Of a DNA stretch of 64,000 nt, positions 52,961 to 63,458 are shown in pieces; the stretch's first letter is position 1; each line of letters starts with the position of its first letter. A program made the translations under genes and the position numbers. The notes under the pieces are model-generated. The model was not told where the DNA came from. It worked only from the letters and a program-made list of their open reading frames with translations, and searched no databases. This DNA is from Brachionus manjavacas (Eukaryota; Rotifera; Eurotatoria; Ploima; Brachionidae), in NCBI GenBank assembly GCA_019054805.1, contig JAHQIY010000001.1, positions 310,001 to 374,000 on the forward strand. Reading direction: 5' to 3'.

Positions 52961-55195
52961 AACCTTATTGAATATTTTTTATTATCAGAACACAAACTAT
53001 AAAAATTCAATTTTGTTTTATTTTTTTTGAAAATTTACAATTCAGTAAAAAATTGTAAAATTATTTAAGAAAAAAATGATCAGACCATCACTAAACATCC
53101 ATCTGGACAATAGAAATCCTCTTTTTTTTATTATCATCCATTTGGTACATTCATAAATTCTAAAAATTTTGACTGTAAAAAAATGAACAGCTAACTATTA
53201 ACAATATTTTTCATTCAACTTAAATTTTTTTTAACAACTTTTTAATTATTCTCCCAATCAAAAAATCTTAAAATTTTTCGCTCATGCTACTTATTCATTA
53301 TTTATTAATTTTTGACTGTATCGAGATAAAGTTCTTTCAGATTTTAATGAAAAAGAAAAAAAATGTTCAAATTAAAATAACTGGACAAAATAAAAATAAA
53401 ATGCAGTAAAATAATTTTAAATATGACATTATTTGTGCTAAACATTTAAAGTATGTGTCGGTTCTGGAAAGAATGAAGATATGACAATTTTGCAGTAGGC
53501 TAGAAGAGTTGGTAATGGGATGAATCTTGATTCGAAACCGGTTCTATATAAATTTACCAGTCTGACAACTGAATGACTAAGGCTTACTCCCTTGATTTTC
53601 TATAGCTTTAAGTTTTAGATTTCTTGTATTTTTAGATTTTTTTCTGAAAAAGTTTTGTTCATTTTTATTTTTTTACTGTAAATTTTTATCAACCTTAAGA
53701 TAATTTAAAACAAATTTTTTTGAACTATTCAAATATTCCATTATTCAATTTTGTAAAATTTTATCAATTTTTCTTTAATTGTCAAATTTTATTTTACTTC
53801 TTTGAAAATTTAAAATCAATAATAACTGTAACCATTGCGTATCTAAAAAAATTTGTATCTAATTCAAATTAAAAAAGTATCTTCTAAACATAATATCTAA
53901 TATAATTAATCGCAATACCTTAAAAAATTAACTGATTTCTACTAAAATCAATTAATACTTTTTTTTTTAATAGTTATTTTTATTTAAAAATTAATTTAAA
54001 AAGGCTTCGAGCTAACATTCGAAAAGAGCGCAAACTGCACATTCGAAGTGAAGCTCCTTCTGCTCAGTAAAAAAATAAAACAATAATAAAAAAAAACAAA
54101 CATATTTTAAATTACATCATTAAAAATAAATTTTTTCTTTTTTAAAAAAGAAAAAAGAAAGACAGAAGAAAAGAAAGAAGACAAAAAATTGATAGATTCT
54201 AAATAACTTTATAAGAGAATCCTGTTCTCATATCAGATCTTAAAAAAGCTAAGAAACAAATATTAACTAATTAGGAAAGTACACGCATACGCAATTCGAA
54301 TTATAGAGAAAAAGGCTCCTACCGGAGTAGAGGTAACCGATACTTTAGCTGTGTTTTCAGACCACGACCCACTATATTCCTCAACAAGTAGCTTAATGAA
54401 TCTGTTTTTATAAGAGAAACATTTTAGCATATATCTAGCACCCATTTGTAAGAATCTTTCTTTAATAAACAAAATGTTACTAACTGAAAGGAGACTCCTA
54501 GTTGGGCTGTCCCATCTTAACTTATAGATACACCTTATAATAGCTCTGTTTTGATTTTTGATACCTTTTAGATTTTTTTTTATCTAAAAAAACTCATTAA
54601 TTTTTTAACATATGTGTTCAATTATTTTTTAGTAATTTTTAAAACTCACAAATTATTGACGTATTAATAAAATAAATTAGATAATTTTTTCATTCATTAC
54701 TTTTTATTATTTAGATACTAAGTTCATTTTAAAAAATAATGAGTATTTCTTTTATCGACCTGACGATCTAGTCACAGTTGAATAAGAATGACATTGGAAA
54801 ATTTTATAAATCAAAAATTTGTTCTTTAATCCTCTTTAATCGCTTGACTTGTTGTTCCAAAGAAGTTTAAATTGTTGCCAAGTGCGCAGTCAAAAAACAA
54901 AACTTTGGTAAGCATCATTGGGTATGATGAACGTCCTACATGATTCTCTACCAAATTTCGCCAAAGCTGGACCAAATCCTGAAAAAATGTCACAAAAAAA
55001 TTCAAGTGTCATTTTTTACCGAACAGTCAATAAGTACTTGATAATTTGTGCTTCTGAAGTATTAAAAAATTCTCTAATAAAAATTTAGAAAAAAATCTAA
55101 ATCCTAGAAATCTTTTCAGCCATGGTAATAGAAAATTATTTAAAAAAAACTTAATTTTAATTTTCATTTTTTTTAAACAATTTTGTGTAGTAATT
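52961..55195. other. AT-rich intergenic DNA
   Basis: No host gene was recognised. A coding-like stretch at about 54260-54500 (open on both strands; plus VHAYAIRIIEKKAPTGVEVT) has no known motif. A block at 54005-54065 shares GAAGGAGC with the retroposon-like ends at 23845 and 57240. The 3' side should hold the promoter of the kinase gene. Confidence 0.45.
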
Positions 55196-56909
55196 ATGTT
55201 CAAACGACTTCGGCGATTTATGTCATCGCTGTCATGTGTAAACTCTATTTTCAAGCAAGAAATAAATGTAACAGAACCGGAACCGAACTCACCTGAACCA
55301 AAGCCTCAACAAGACAACAAAGAATTGAAAAATTTTCTGAGTCAGCACAGCGTGTTTGCCAACCGAGGTTCTTTAAATGAAACAAAATAAAAAAAATAAA
55401 GTTTAATTTCTAGACTGGAATTCCAGAAAAGACTCTTTGTCCGAAAAAACCAATTCTTCCGAAATTGAAGGTTAAATTTTAAAATAAATTTCCAATTTAA
55501 TTAAAGTTTGTTTTTAAAAGATTTTGATCAACCAGCGCTTGATTCAAGCTTGAATGATTATGACGACATTACTTTTGAGCCGGATCCCAAGTTCGACCCA
55601 GGCTCGGACGAAGAACTGCAATCCATTTACGAGGAAAGACTGGACGCCGAAGCGCGCCAAATACTTTCTCCCCAAATTCCACGCACTCACATTTGGACAT
55701 TGAAAAAAGGCGATCATCAAGCAGGTGGTCATGGCTTAGTCCGACAAGGCAAGCTCTATGTGGTCAGTGTTCGAAAGCCCACTAGCAGCAAAAGAGACTT
55801 TCGCATTGACAAGAAGTATATTGCTGCCAAAAAATTACACAATACCAATTCATTTATGGACATAACGCTATTCATTAACGAAATATCCATCTTAAAAAGC
55901 TGTGACCACCCCAATGTCCTCAAATATCTGGGTGTTGTGTTTTTAAAACCTTTGAAAATTTACTTGATCACAGAGTTTTGTGATGGCCATGATTTGTGGA
56001 ACTTACTGCATGGTTCAAAATTATGGAAGACTACATGTATGTGCGACTTGGTACACATAGGAACCGATGTGGCCAAAGGAATGGAGCATTTGAGAAGAAA
56101 AAACATCATTCACCGCGATTTTAAGTCTCCGAATGTTTTATTGTTTAACAACAGAGCCGAGTCTAACTCGGAGGAAAGTTTATTCAGGCCCAAATGGGTT
56201 GCCAAGATTGCCGACTTTGGCATGGCACTCTCTTCATCATGTGGCTATTCTAAACTCAGCAGAAATAAAGATTACTCGACTATGATAGCAGGAAATTTTC
56301 AATACACTGCGCCCGAGGCCCAGTCTGATCTAGAGAGACCCATCAATTACAATTTTTCCACTGATTTGTTCAGCCTTGGCATTGTTTTTGTCGAACTTGT
56401 GTCTGGAAGTCACCCGTTCTCTCAGTTAAATCATAAAAAAGTATTTTTGTTTTTTCCGTAGCAAAAATGCGACCAGGCTATTTTTAATTTTTTAATTATC
56501 TCCTGCTAGTTGCTTTTTTTTTCAAATTTTTAATTTATATTTTTAGATTTTTGAGCTCGGAAAAAGACGTAAATTGTTCTTTGATGAACTAAAGGTTAGA
56601 TATGACACACCAGCTAGTTTGGTTAAGCTAATATGGGCTTGCACGTTCCGCGAGCCTAGCTTTAGACTTCATGTTAGCGATGTGGTCACCTGGATCGAAA
56701 GAATTAGACAGGAAGAAATCCTAAATTATTCGCCCAAGTGCAATGTCAAGATTGACTCGGCTAAAATGGTTTTTAAATTGCGTCAAGAATTCGAAAATGA
56801 AATTTATTTGCCAAGGATAAAGCTGTTGAGAGATTTACCAGCGGATAAAGCTAAAAGAGTTCATTATCAATTTAATAAATCAATGGTAAAAGAGTTTAAA
56901 TTAATCTAG
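55196..56909 (+). CDS. TKL-type protein kinase, four exons
   Basis: I propose exons 55196-55367, 55414-55470, 55521-56440 and 56547-56909, joining in frame to 503 residues; the introns are 46, 50 and 106 bp. The last junction (acceptor ATTTTTAG) is strong. The first donor (GAG|GTTCTT) is the weakest. The kinase domain begins near residue 135 and has Lys180 (IAAKKL), helix-C Glu197 (NEISIL), HRDFKSPN (274-281), DFG 308-310 and APE 340-342, so it should be active. The HRD-x-KSxN loop and the WxxxxxRPxF-like end (CTFREPSFRLHVSDVV) point to the TKL/MLK group, serine/threonine kinases of MAP-kinase cascades. The N-terminal 130 residues are acidic and Pro-rich without SH3 or zipper. The closest relative is unclear. 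Confidence 0.82.
56441..56546 (+). other. Intron 3 of the kinase gene
   Basis: GTATTT to TTTTAG, phase 0, joining LNHKK to IFELGKRRK. Without splicing the frame would stop at 56461 in the middle of the kinase C lobe, so the intron is well supported. Confidence 0.88.
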
Positions 56910-58461
56910 TCCAGTAAAAAATTTTTATCATTAATTTTAATCAATAAGCAGTTAATTATTTTGGCAAATCAAGTTTATTACCAAGTTTTAATTGCCACGA
57001 TATAAAATAATAAAATAATGTAAAATTTAAGTTTTTTTTTTTTTTTTTTCCTGAAACCTAAACTATGTAAACCTGAATGACCTAAAACTCTCTTTATCAT
57101 ATATCTATTTTTTATTCCAGGTTATTAACTCTTACAAACTTTATTAATATTTTTTTTTTTCTCTTATTTTTTGATTTTATTTTACTTAACTTTTTTAATT
57201 TTTAATTTTACTTAACTTAATTTTTTATTTTTTATTTTTATTCTGAAGGAGCTTTAGCTCGGTACAGTTAACAAATAAATAATAAAATAAAATGGTCATT
57301 TAAACTTTTTTAACCTTTAAATATTCCCCAAAAAATAAACAGAATATATCTATAAAAGATTTTTGACAACCTGTGTGGGAAAGAATAATTTTTTTCAAAT
57401 AAATTATAAATTAAAAATGTTTTCTTCCTAACAATCTCACACTTGATCTAAGCCGAATTTTTGAGTTCGAACATTTGCGAAGACAGGAAATAGTAAGATA
57501 TAATGTTTTTTTCATCTATTAAATCGATAATAAAAATGTCAATTTTTGAATAATTTGAAGTTTATATTTAAATCAAGAATGAAATATTAAAACTTTAATT
57601 CAGATAATACATTATAAAATTCTAACTTGGAATCTTGAGGAATCCTTGTGAAAAATTCCTTTTGGATCTTATCATTTCTTATTTCAGATCTTAGATAATC
57701 AACCTATATGAACATTTGAAATATCCTGTCTCAGGAATCTTAAAGAAATAATAAGAAATCATTTGTAACCGGTTCAATATAAATACAATGTTTTTTCTTT
57801 AAAAGCTTTATTTAAGTTATTGAATGTTCTGAAGTTCTAAGAATGGAATTCTTATTTATTTCTTATTTAGTCAAGATGTAACCTAAGCGCTAAATGTACT
57901 TGACAGCATTTCGAAGCGTCAAACTTCTGAAATACCATATAAGTATAATTCTTTCTTATCTTTGTGCATCAGTTGAAAAGTTGACGAATTAGTGATTATT
58001 CAGGGTAGCATATTTAGGAATTATATGGAAGTTAACGACAATCTTAAATATAGATTGTTATTAAGATTTTATCTTAGTAGCCAAAATACGAATAAAAAAA
58101 AGAAAATATAAGAAAACTTAGATTTTATAAGAATTAATAAGTGAAGTTAAATATTATATTAAATGTTTATTTCATACTGAACTTGATTAAGAAATTATCC
58201 TGACCTGAATATGATTTTAGCAAAGATTTGAATAGGATTCTTTTGGGGAATCGTAAGGAGATCCTGTTAAAAATCTTATCAAAAATTTAAAATGAAAAAT
58301 AGAAAAATATAATTTTATAAATTGTGGAACACTAAGAGTATTGAGTACCTCAATTTAAGACATTTGATGTATTTAATGTAGTGCTGAAAATTTCTCTAAT
58401 TTAAAGCTTTGGCTAATGTGGCATTGTGAATTTTGGAACAAAGAACAAAAGCAAAAATTTT
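56910..58461. other. AT-rich intergenic DNA
   Basis: At 57235-57295 is a retroposon-like 3' end (TTCTGAAGGAGCTTTAGCTC then an A/T-rich tail) that matches the inverted copy near 23845. No gene was recognised. Confidence 0.5.
57235..57295 (+). repeat. Retroposon-like 3' end
   Basis: GAAGGAGCTTTAGCTCGGTA forms a small stem (GAGC-TTTA-GCTC) and is followed by a tail of AAATAATAAAATAAAA. The same motif with loop ATTT occurs inverted at about 23845-23870, which suggests a SINE or LINE end. Confidence 0.5.
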
Positions 58462-58706
58462 AAAATGAAATAATTTTTTTACTATCAGTCTAAAAATTCT
58501 TCTGCAAAATGTATCAGCTGATACAAACTTCGTACCACCCTAATTAAGTCTCTACAAAAACTCTGCAATTTAATTTTAATGATTCTCTAATGCATTTAGT
58601 GTTTTGCAGAGTTTTTGTAGAGACTTAATTAGGGTGGTACGAAGTTTGTATCAGCTGATTTTGCAGAAGAATTTTTAGACTGACAGTAAAAAAATTATTT
58701 CATTTT
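58462..58706. repeat. Long palindrome, arms of about 105 bp
   Basis: The left arm 58462-58568 and right arm 58604-58706 are nearly perfect reverse complements (a 4-base gap near the inner GTATCAGCTGATAC). The 35-base loop is ATTTAATTTTAATG-rich. It is a fold-back element or MITE and would give a long double-stranded RNA stem if transcribed. Confidence 0.9.
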
Positions 58707-59559
58707 AATGAAATAATTTTAATAATTTTATCATGAGTTAATATTTTTCGGCTAGAGAATTATTTATAGTGGGTCCAAATAAAAAAGAGGCATCGAAATC
58801 AGACTTGTGCAAAAGTCAAAAAAAAAGTCATTTTTAAGTCTTTTCAAAGTCAAGTCAACTGACTTTTGAACAACTCTGATCGAAATTATTTAAAATTGGT
58901 ACCAAAGTTAATAAAAACGGTTTAGAAAAAGAAAGAAGGTAACATATTTAAATTTATTTATTGGAATAAAAAATTTATTTATGAGGTGATAAAAAATAAT
59001 AAAGGTTTGTCAGCATATTTTAAAATAAAATCTGTAATACTCATCAAATGATTTGAATCAAGCTGAATTTACAGATGCAATATAACTTTTGATTATCTGA
59101 TTCGATACTTCTTCTGTAGTTTTCCAGTGTTATTACTGAAATTAGTGAAGACATATTTACAAAATATTTCTTTACTAATTATTAAATTATTTTGAAAGCA
59201 ATTTAAGCTCCTAACTTACAGTACTGCTACGCCTTCATGATTTTCCATGAATTTACATAAAATAACGATAATTGACGCATATTTACGTAAATTTACTCAT
59301 TTTACAGGAAGTTCTAAAAGGATCAAAAAAGCTGCTGTTTTTCTTATTTTTCTTGAAATTTTTGAAGAATCATTGCATTTCGAACACATAAAATTTTCAA
59401 AACAAGTCTCCTACTGAACATTGTCATTGTAATTAAGGACCGCAGAAAAATAAGAAGCTGAAAATAAAGAACTAATGAAGAAAAAGCTATGGTGAATGTA
59501 AAAAAAAAACTTTTAATCCTAACATTCACCTAATTAATATTCAAAAAGATAGAGAAATA
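58707..59559. other. AT-rich intergenic DNA
   Basis: A TTTACGTAAA-family relic lies at 59250-59310. No gene was recognised. Confidence 0.5.
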
Positions 59560-59870
59560 ATTGATAATAATCTTGAATTTTTTTATAAAAAAATCAATGC
59601 AAATTCGACGAGGGTTACTTTAAATAATATTAAGATCATTAAAAGTAAATTTAAATGGTCACATAAGTGATGAATGTCATATTACTGCAGGTTTCCCTCA
59701 TTACTCAGTAATTAGTCCATTATTGTTTAGTATGTTTATCTATGATATACCCTTAAAGAGATAAAACAAAAAGTGAATACTCTCTTCTTTTTGCTGGCGA
59801 CTTGGTCACATTCTGTAAATTTCAAGAAAAAAGGAAGCAGATTAGAAAAACAAATAGACAAATTGAAGCC
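59560..59870 (+). pseudogene. LINE reverse transcriptase remnant
   Basis: Frames read TAGFPHYSVISPLLFSMFIYDI then KQKVNTLFFAGDLVTF, with Asp of FADD changed to Gly. This is the G-V-P-Q-G-S-V-I-S-P and FADDLVTF region, close to LINE B in wording (INDVPKQ, FADDLVTFF). It has stops and frameshifts. Confidence 0.75.
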
Positions 59871-59984
59871 TAGTAAATGATCTTGTCGCTAAGTTTTGGT
59901 TTTGAAAAAATATTTTTATTAAATAGGAAGTTTGATATTAACAGACTGTGGAAAAAAATAATCAGTTTATTTTAACAAGTGAAA

Positions 59985-60890
59985 TTATTCAATGATTTTA
60001 GAAAGCAGATTTTTGATCTGCGAAAATTCAGGTCTAAATTCTCTTTTATGCTCAGTGCATTGTTTGATTAAGTCAATGATTTGTTGGGACGCGTGTGATG
60101 AAGACTGAGGGTTTAAAGAAATTTCTCTGCGTCCTATCTTGAGCACCATAGCCATAGGTTCCAAGTCCTTGAACGGAAGCTCTCCAGTCACCAATTCATA
60201 CATAATAACTCCAAAAGAGTACACATCAGATTTGAAGGTGTACGGATCATTTAACTGTTGATTTATAAAATTTTTGTTTATAACTTCTGGTGCCATCCAG
60301 TAAAGAGAGCCTTCACATTTTGTCTGAATATTTTGCGCATCTGGGTCATTAAGGGAAACTGCCAAATTAAAATCACCAATTTTTACTTTCCATTGTCTGG
60401 TACCTTTTTGCCAGCTTGGTCCGATCAAAAACACATTTTTTGACTTTAAATCACGATGGATTATTTTCATCGAATGCATGTATTCCATGCCATTGGAAAT
60501 CTGGTAAGCAATGTTCATGAGCTCATTTGTACTCGCCTTACTGTAGCATTGTTCATGCTTTGAGTTAAAGTATTCATAAAGATTTGGCCCTGAGCACCAA
60601 TCCACCACTAATGAATCGCCGTCGCTTAGCAGTCCTTTTAAAATCAGCAAATTTTCATGATTTAGTTTCTTCAGGATTCTCAATTCATTCTTAAAACTAG
60701 AGCTGTCCTGTTGCTTGTAATTTTTAACTGCAACTGTCCAACTCAATCCTGGTATGAATGCTTTTCGAACCACTGAGCAGCTACCATATTTAATTGTAGA
60801 ATTCACATCAAATTCTAAATCATTTGTGCTGAATAGTGGAACTTCTAATTCAGTAGCCAAATTTTCCAAATTGTGCATCTTTAAAAACAT
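59985..60890 (-). CDS. TKL-type protein kinase with DFN motif
   Basis: This single-exon frame of 301 residues is almost only a kinase domain. Lys56 (VAVKNY), helix-C Glu69 (KNELRIL), HRDLKSKN (145-152) and MAPE (199-202) are all present. The metal-binding DFG is DFN (173-175): the Asp is kept but Gly is Asn. The glycine loop is weak (YGSCSVV, 35-41). HRDLKSKNVFL, the SDVYSFGVIMYELVTGELPF segment and the C-terminal REFRPEF put it in the TKL group (MLK/Raf-like). Activity is likely but not certain. It converges on the other kinase gene and may be a diverged relative. Start: ATG at 60890; a second ATG at codon 5 follows a TTTTTAAAG that could be an acceptor. Confidence 0.88.
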   Translation of the reverse strand: MFLKMHNLENLATELEVPLFSTNDLEFDVNSTIKYGSCSVVRKAFIPGLSWTVAVKNYKQQDSSSFKNELRILKKLNHENLLILKGLLSDGDSLVVDWCSGPNLYEYFNSKHEQCYSKASTNELMNIAYQISNGMEYMHSMKIIHRDLKSKNVFLIGPSWQKGTRQWKVKIGDFNLAVSLNDPDAQNIQTKCEGSLYWMAPEVINKNFINQQLNDPYTFKSDVYSFGVIMYELVTGELPFKDLEPMAMVLKIGRREISLNPQSSSHASQQIIDLIKQCTEHKREFRPEFSQIKNLLSKIIE

Positions 60891-61025
60891 TTATTTTTGA
60901 AATTTAGCAGTCTTTTAAATAGCAAATTTTTTTTAAATTTTTTTCAATCAGATTCATGGTTACAAAATAAAAAAAATTAAAGTTAAATTTTATTGATCAA
61001 CTAAATTAGTCATTTAAAAAACGAA

Positions 61026-61292
61026 TTAGTTTTCTATATCTGAAAGCTCAAGTTCAGGTTGTGCAAGAGATGTGTTTTGTTTAAATTTTTCTATCAATAA
61101 GTTGTCTTTTTCAAGAAGCTTGTCAAGATACTGGTCAAAATCGCAGGAAGCTTGTTTGTCTTGTTCGTCAACCACTATTTCGTCAATGCTCTTCATTGTT
61201 GATTGCTCTGCTGTTGGTATTTTTGGTGTCTTTTTATTCAGACAGAAGCCAAATCGTTGTAAAAAGCTTATCAACTTGTTTTGTTTTGTCAT
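61026..61292 (-). CDS. Small protein upstream of the kinase
   Basis: An intact 88-codon frame starts with ATG in a good context. The N terminus is basic and hydrophobic (NKLISFLQRFGFCLNKK); the rest is acidic (SIDEIVVDEQD, KLLEKDNLLIEKFKQN) and ends with a stop at 61026, 135 bp ahead of the kinase ATG. It could be a first exon of the kinase, since the other kinase also begins with a short basic exon, but no GT donor fits before the stop. It could also be its own small gene or an upstream ORF. I do not recognise a family. Confidence 0.5.
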   Translation of the reverse strand: MTKQNKLISFLQRFGFCLNKKTPKIPTAEQSTMKSIDEIVVDEQDKQASCDFDQYLDKLLEKDNLLIEKFKQNTSLAQPELELSDIEN

Positions 61293-61668
61293 TATTGTGT
61301 AAATGAGTTTATTAGGATTTTTAATTTAATTTTGGTAGTTAGTGAGAATATAAATAATTTGCGCTTTTTTTCAGTTTCAAATAATTAAATTGTTAAATGA
61401 ATTGATTAAATGTAAAATTAAGCAAAATATTTTTTTTGAAAAATTAAATTCTATTTTTTTAAATTTTTCTTCAAATCAGAACTTAATCTAATTAACCTTT
61501 TGCTACAATATATTATTCATTTTCAAATATGTAAATTATTAAGTTAATATAAAATTTTGCTGTTGATTTATCAATCTTATAATATAACCACAAAATTTAG
61601 ATTTTTTAAGGGATTAAAAATATAAGCGGATATTTTTGACTCAATTTTTTTATAAAAAAACATCATAA

Positions 61669-61719
61669 AAAAATTGATGTAACTTTTCAAAAAACATTTG
61701 AAAAGTTACATCAATTTTT
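61669..61719. repeat. Perfect 23-bp hairpin with 5-base loop
   Basis: AAAAATTGATGTAACTTTTC... (61669-61691) is followed after AAACA-type loop bases by its exact reverse complement (61697-61719). It has the shape of a small stem-loop RNA, but nothing shows transcription. Confidence 0.88.
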
Positions 61720-61784
61720 GATTTTTTTCATCTAATAAAACTTTTCAGCTATTCAATTATTTAGCATTAAGTCATAAATATTTT

Positions 61785-61880
61785 TTTGTATTTTTATTAA
61801 TGATGTACCAAAAAAAACAGAACAAAAAGCAAATACTCTTTTTTTCTAATTATTTGGCACTTTTTTAAATTATTTTATAA
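61785..61880 (+). pseudogene. Tiny LINE RT scrap
   Basis: The frame reads INDVPKKTEQKANTLFF followed by a stop and LFGTF, which corresponds to IND-VPK ... LLFADDLVTF of LINE B-like elements. Confidence 0.55.
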
Positions 61881-62323
61881 AAATATTTTCTAGTAAAAAG
61901 GAAATCTCATAAACCTAATAAATAAGTAACTAAAACAATTTTGGAAATGATCTTTTAAAAATCCATGTTATATGATCTATTAAGAAATTAAGAGTTAAAA
62001 TTAAACTAATTATTGATAGATTTTAACTATTAAATTTCAATTATATTAATATTTAATGTCCAACAAAAAAATAATTTACTTAAAGTTCTCCGTAAATTAT
62101 ACTTTAAGTCAGTTAAATTTTTGGACAATTTAACATTAAAATATCATTAATTTACCAGTCTGATGTGATAATGGCATTGATGGTTTTGACTCTGATTATG
62201 AATTTTTTGGCCTTGAATATTCATTAGATGATAAATTGTTAAATCAGTTGAATGTAGCTTTGACCACCAACAAACATTAAAATAATCTAGAAATGTCTTT
62301 TCACATTGCATACTTATAAGGTA

Positions 62324-63456
62324 CCGTATACCCTTGCAAAGAGATGCATGCACCAAAAACCAAAACTCAGGTTTTAGCCCAAGCATCACGTTACATCTCG
62401 CCCATGTTAAACTTTCCCCATTTTGATGCGTGCATTAAAATGCAGATTTTTGGTGTTTAACGCCGCGTTAAAACCCAAAACTCGGTGGAAAACACCGCGT
62501 TAATTCCTGAGAATCGAATTTAGACGCGGCATCAATAATACATGTTAGTCATAAACTTATTTTTGAAATTCAAATTTAGATGCCGGGTTAAAAATTAAAA
62601 AAAATTCATAAATGATTAAAAATTATTTTTTGTTTTTAAATACATTTTCTAGTTTTAAGTGCGGGGCTAATATTTAGATTTTAAAGTAAAAATTTGAGGA
62701 AAAAGTAGAAAAATATATGCTGTTATTAGATTTTTCAATCTGAAATGCTTTTAAAATAAAATACAGTTGTAATAAAGCTAAAACTCATAAGTAGCATACA
62801 CACTTTCTCTTTTTAAGAATTTTTCTTTATCCATTTTTCTTGGCTTTTATTCACAAAAGTTTTTAAAGATATAAAAAATGATCGATTCTAGTCAAAGTGA
62901 ATTTGTATCTGGGACTGATAGTTCAACTGAAAATTCAGATACCGGTGAAGCACCAGTCGGAATTTCACCAAGTCGTATTAGATACACGTTAGAATATAAG
63001 TTAAAAATTATAAAACATAACCAAAAAGGCAACAGTATTAATGTTTGTTCTAAATAGTATCTTATCGATAGACGTATAATCAGTCGTTGGATTAACGCAG
63101 AGTCTAAAATTTTGAAAACTAAACTCAACCAAAAAAATATGCCGTTAGTTCAAGTGTCGATCGGTCATATTTTCCTGCATTGGAGAACCATCTTAACACA
63201 TGGTTTAACGAAAAAAGGCTTAAAGTATGCTGTCTTAGTGGGACAACAATCAAACTCAAAGCTGCTGAAATTCAAAACACTATGAATGCCAACACAAATG
63301 AATCAGGTATTGAATTTAAAGCATCAAATGGCTGGTTCATTAATTTTTATAGACGAAAAAACTTTGTGTTACGTCGTGTCACTACCAGTAGTCGAGATCT
63401 TCTAAAAATGCTATTGGTTTAATAAAAAGCTTTTTTAGTGAAAACCTAGTAATCGT
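62324..63456 (+). mobile_element. Second pogo-type element, truncated
   Basis: It begins with TACCGTATACCCTTGCAAAG (TA at 62322-62323), sharing TACCGTAT with the pogo element at 26480. A transposase N-terminal half lies at 62878-63422. No inverted right end is present; instead a second left end in the same orientation starts at 63457. Confidence 0.65.
62878..63422 (+). pseudogene. Pogo transposase, N-terminal half
   Basis: From ATG 62878: an acidic start (DSSQSEFVSGTDSSTENSD), the HTH (RIRYTLEYKLKIIKHNQKGN, ISRWI), one TAG, then a frameshift near 63130. The second DNA-binding domain follows (FKASNGWFINFYRRKNFVLR, RVTTSSRD), closely like that at 27190-27265. It stops at 63422 before the catalytic core. 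Confidence 0.8.
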
Positions 63457-63458
63457 TA

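Larger units (their letters stand above)
61293..62321. other. AT-rich intergenic DNA
   Basis: Apart from the hairpin at 61669-61719 and the LINE scrap at 61785-61880, nothing was recognised. Confidence 0.5.

Noticed and set aside
53495..53580. tRNA-like promoter boxes (TTGATTCGAAACCGG preceded by AGAGTTGG)
   Set aside because: The boxes deviate from consensus, and neither acceptor nor anticodon arm folds; kept only as a weak SINE-like hint.
61026..61292. Fusion with the downstream kinase as first exon
   Set aside because: No GT donor before the stop gives a frame-preserving junction; left as a separate entry with the doubt stated.
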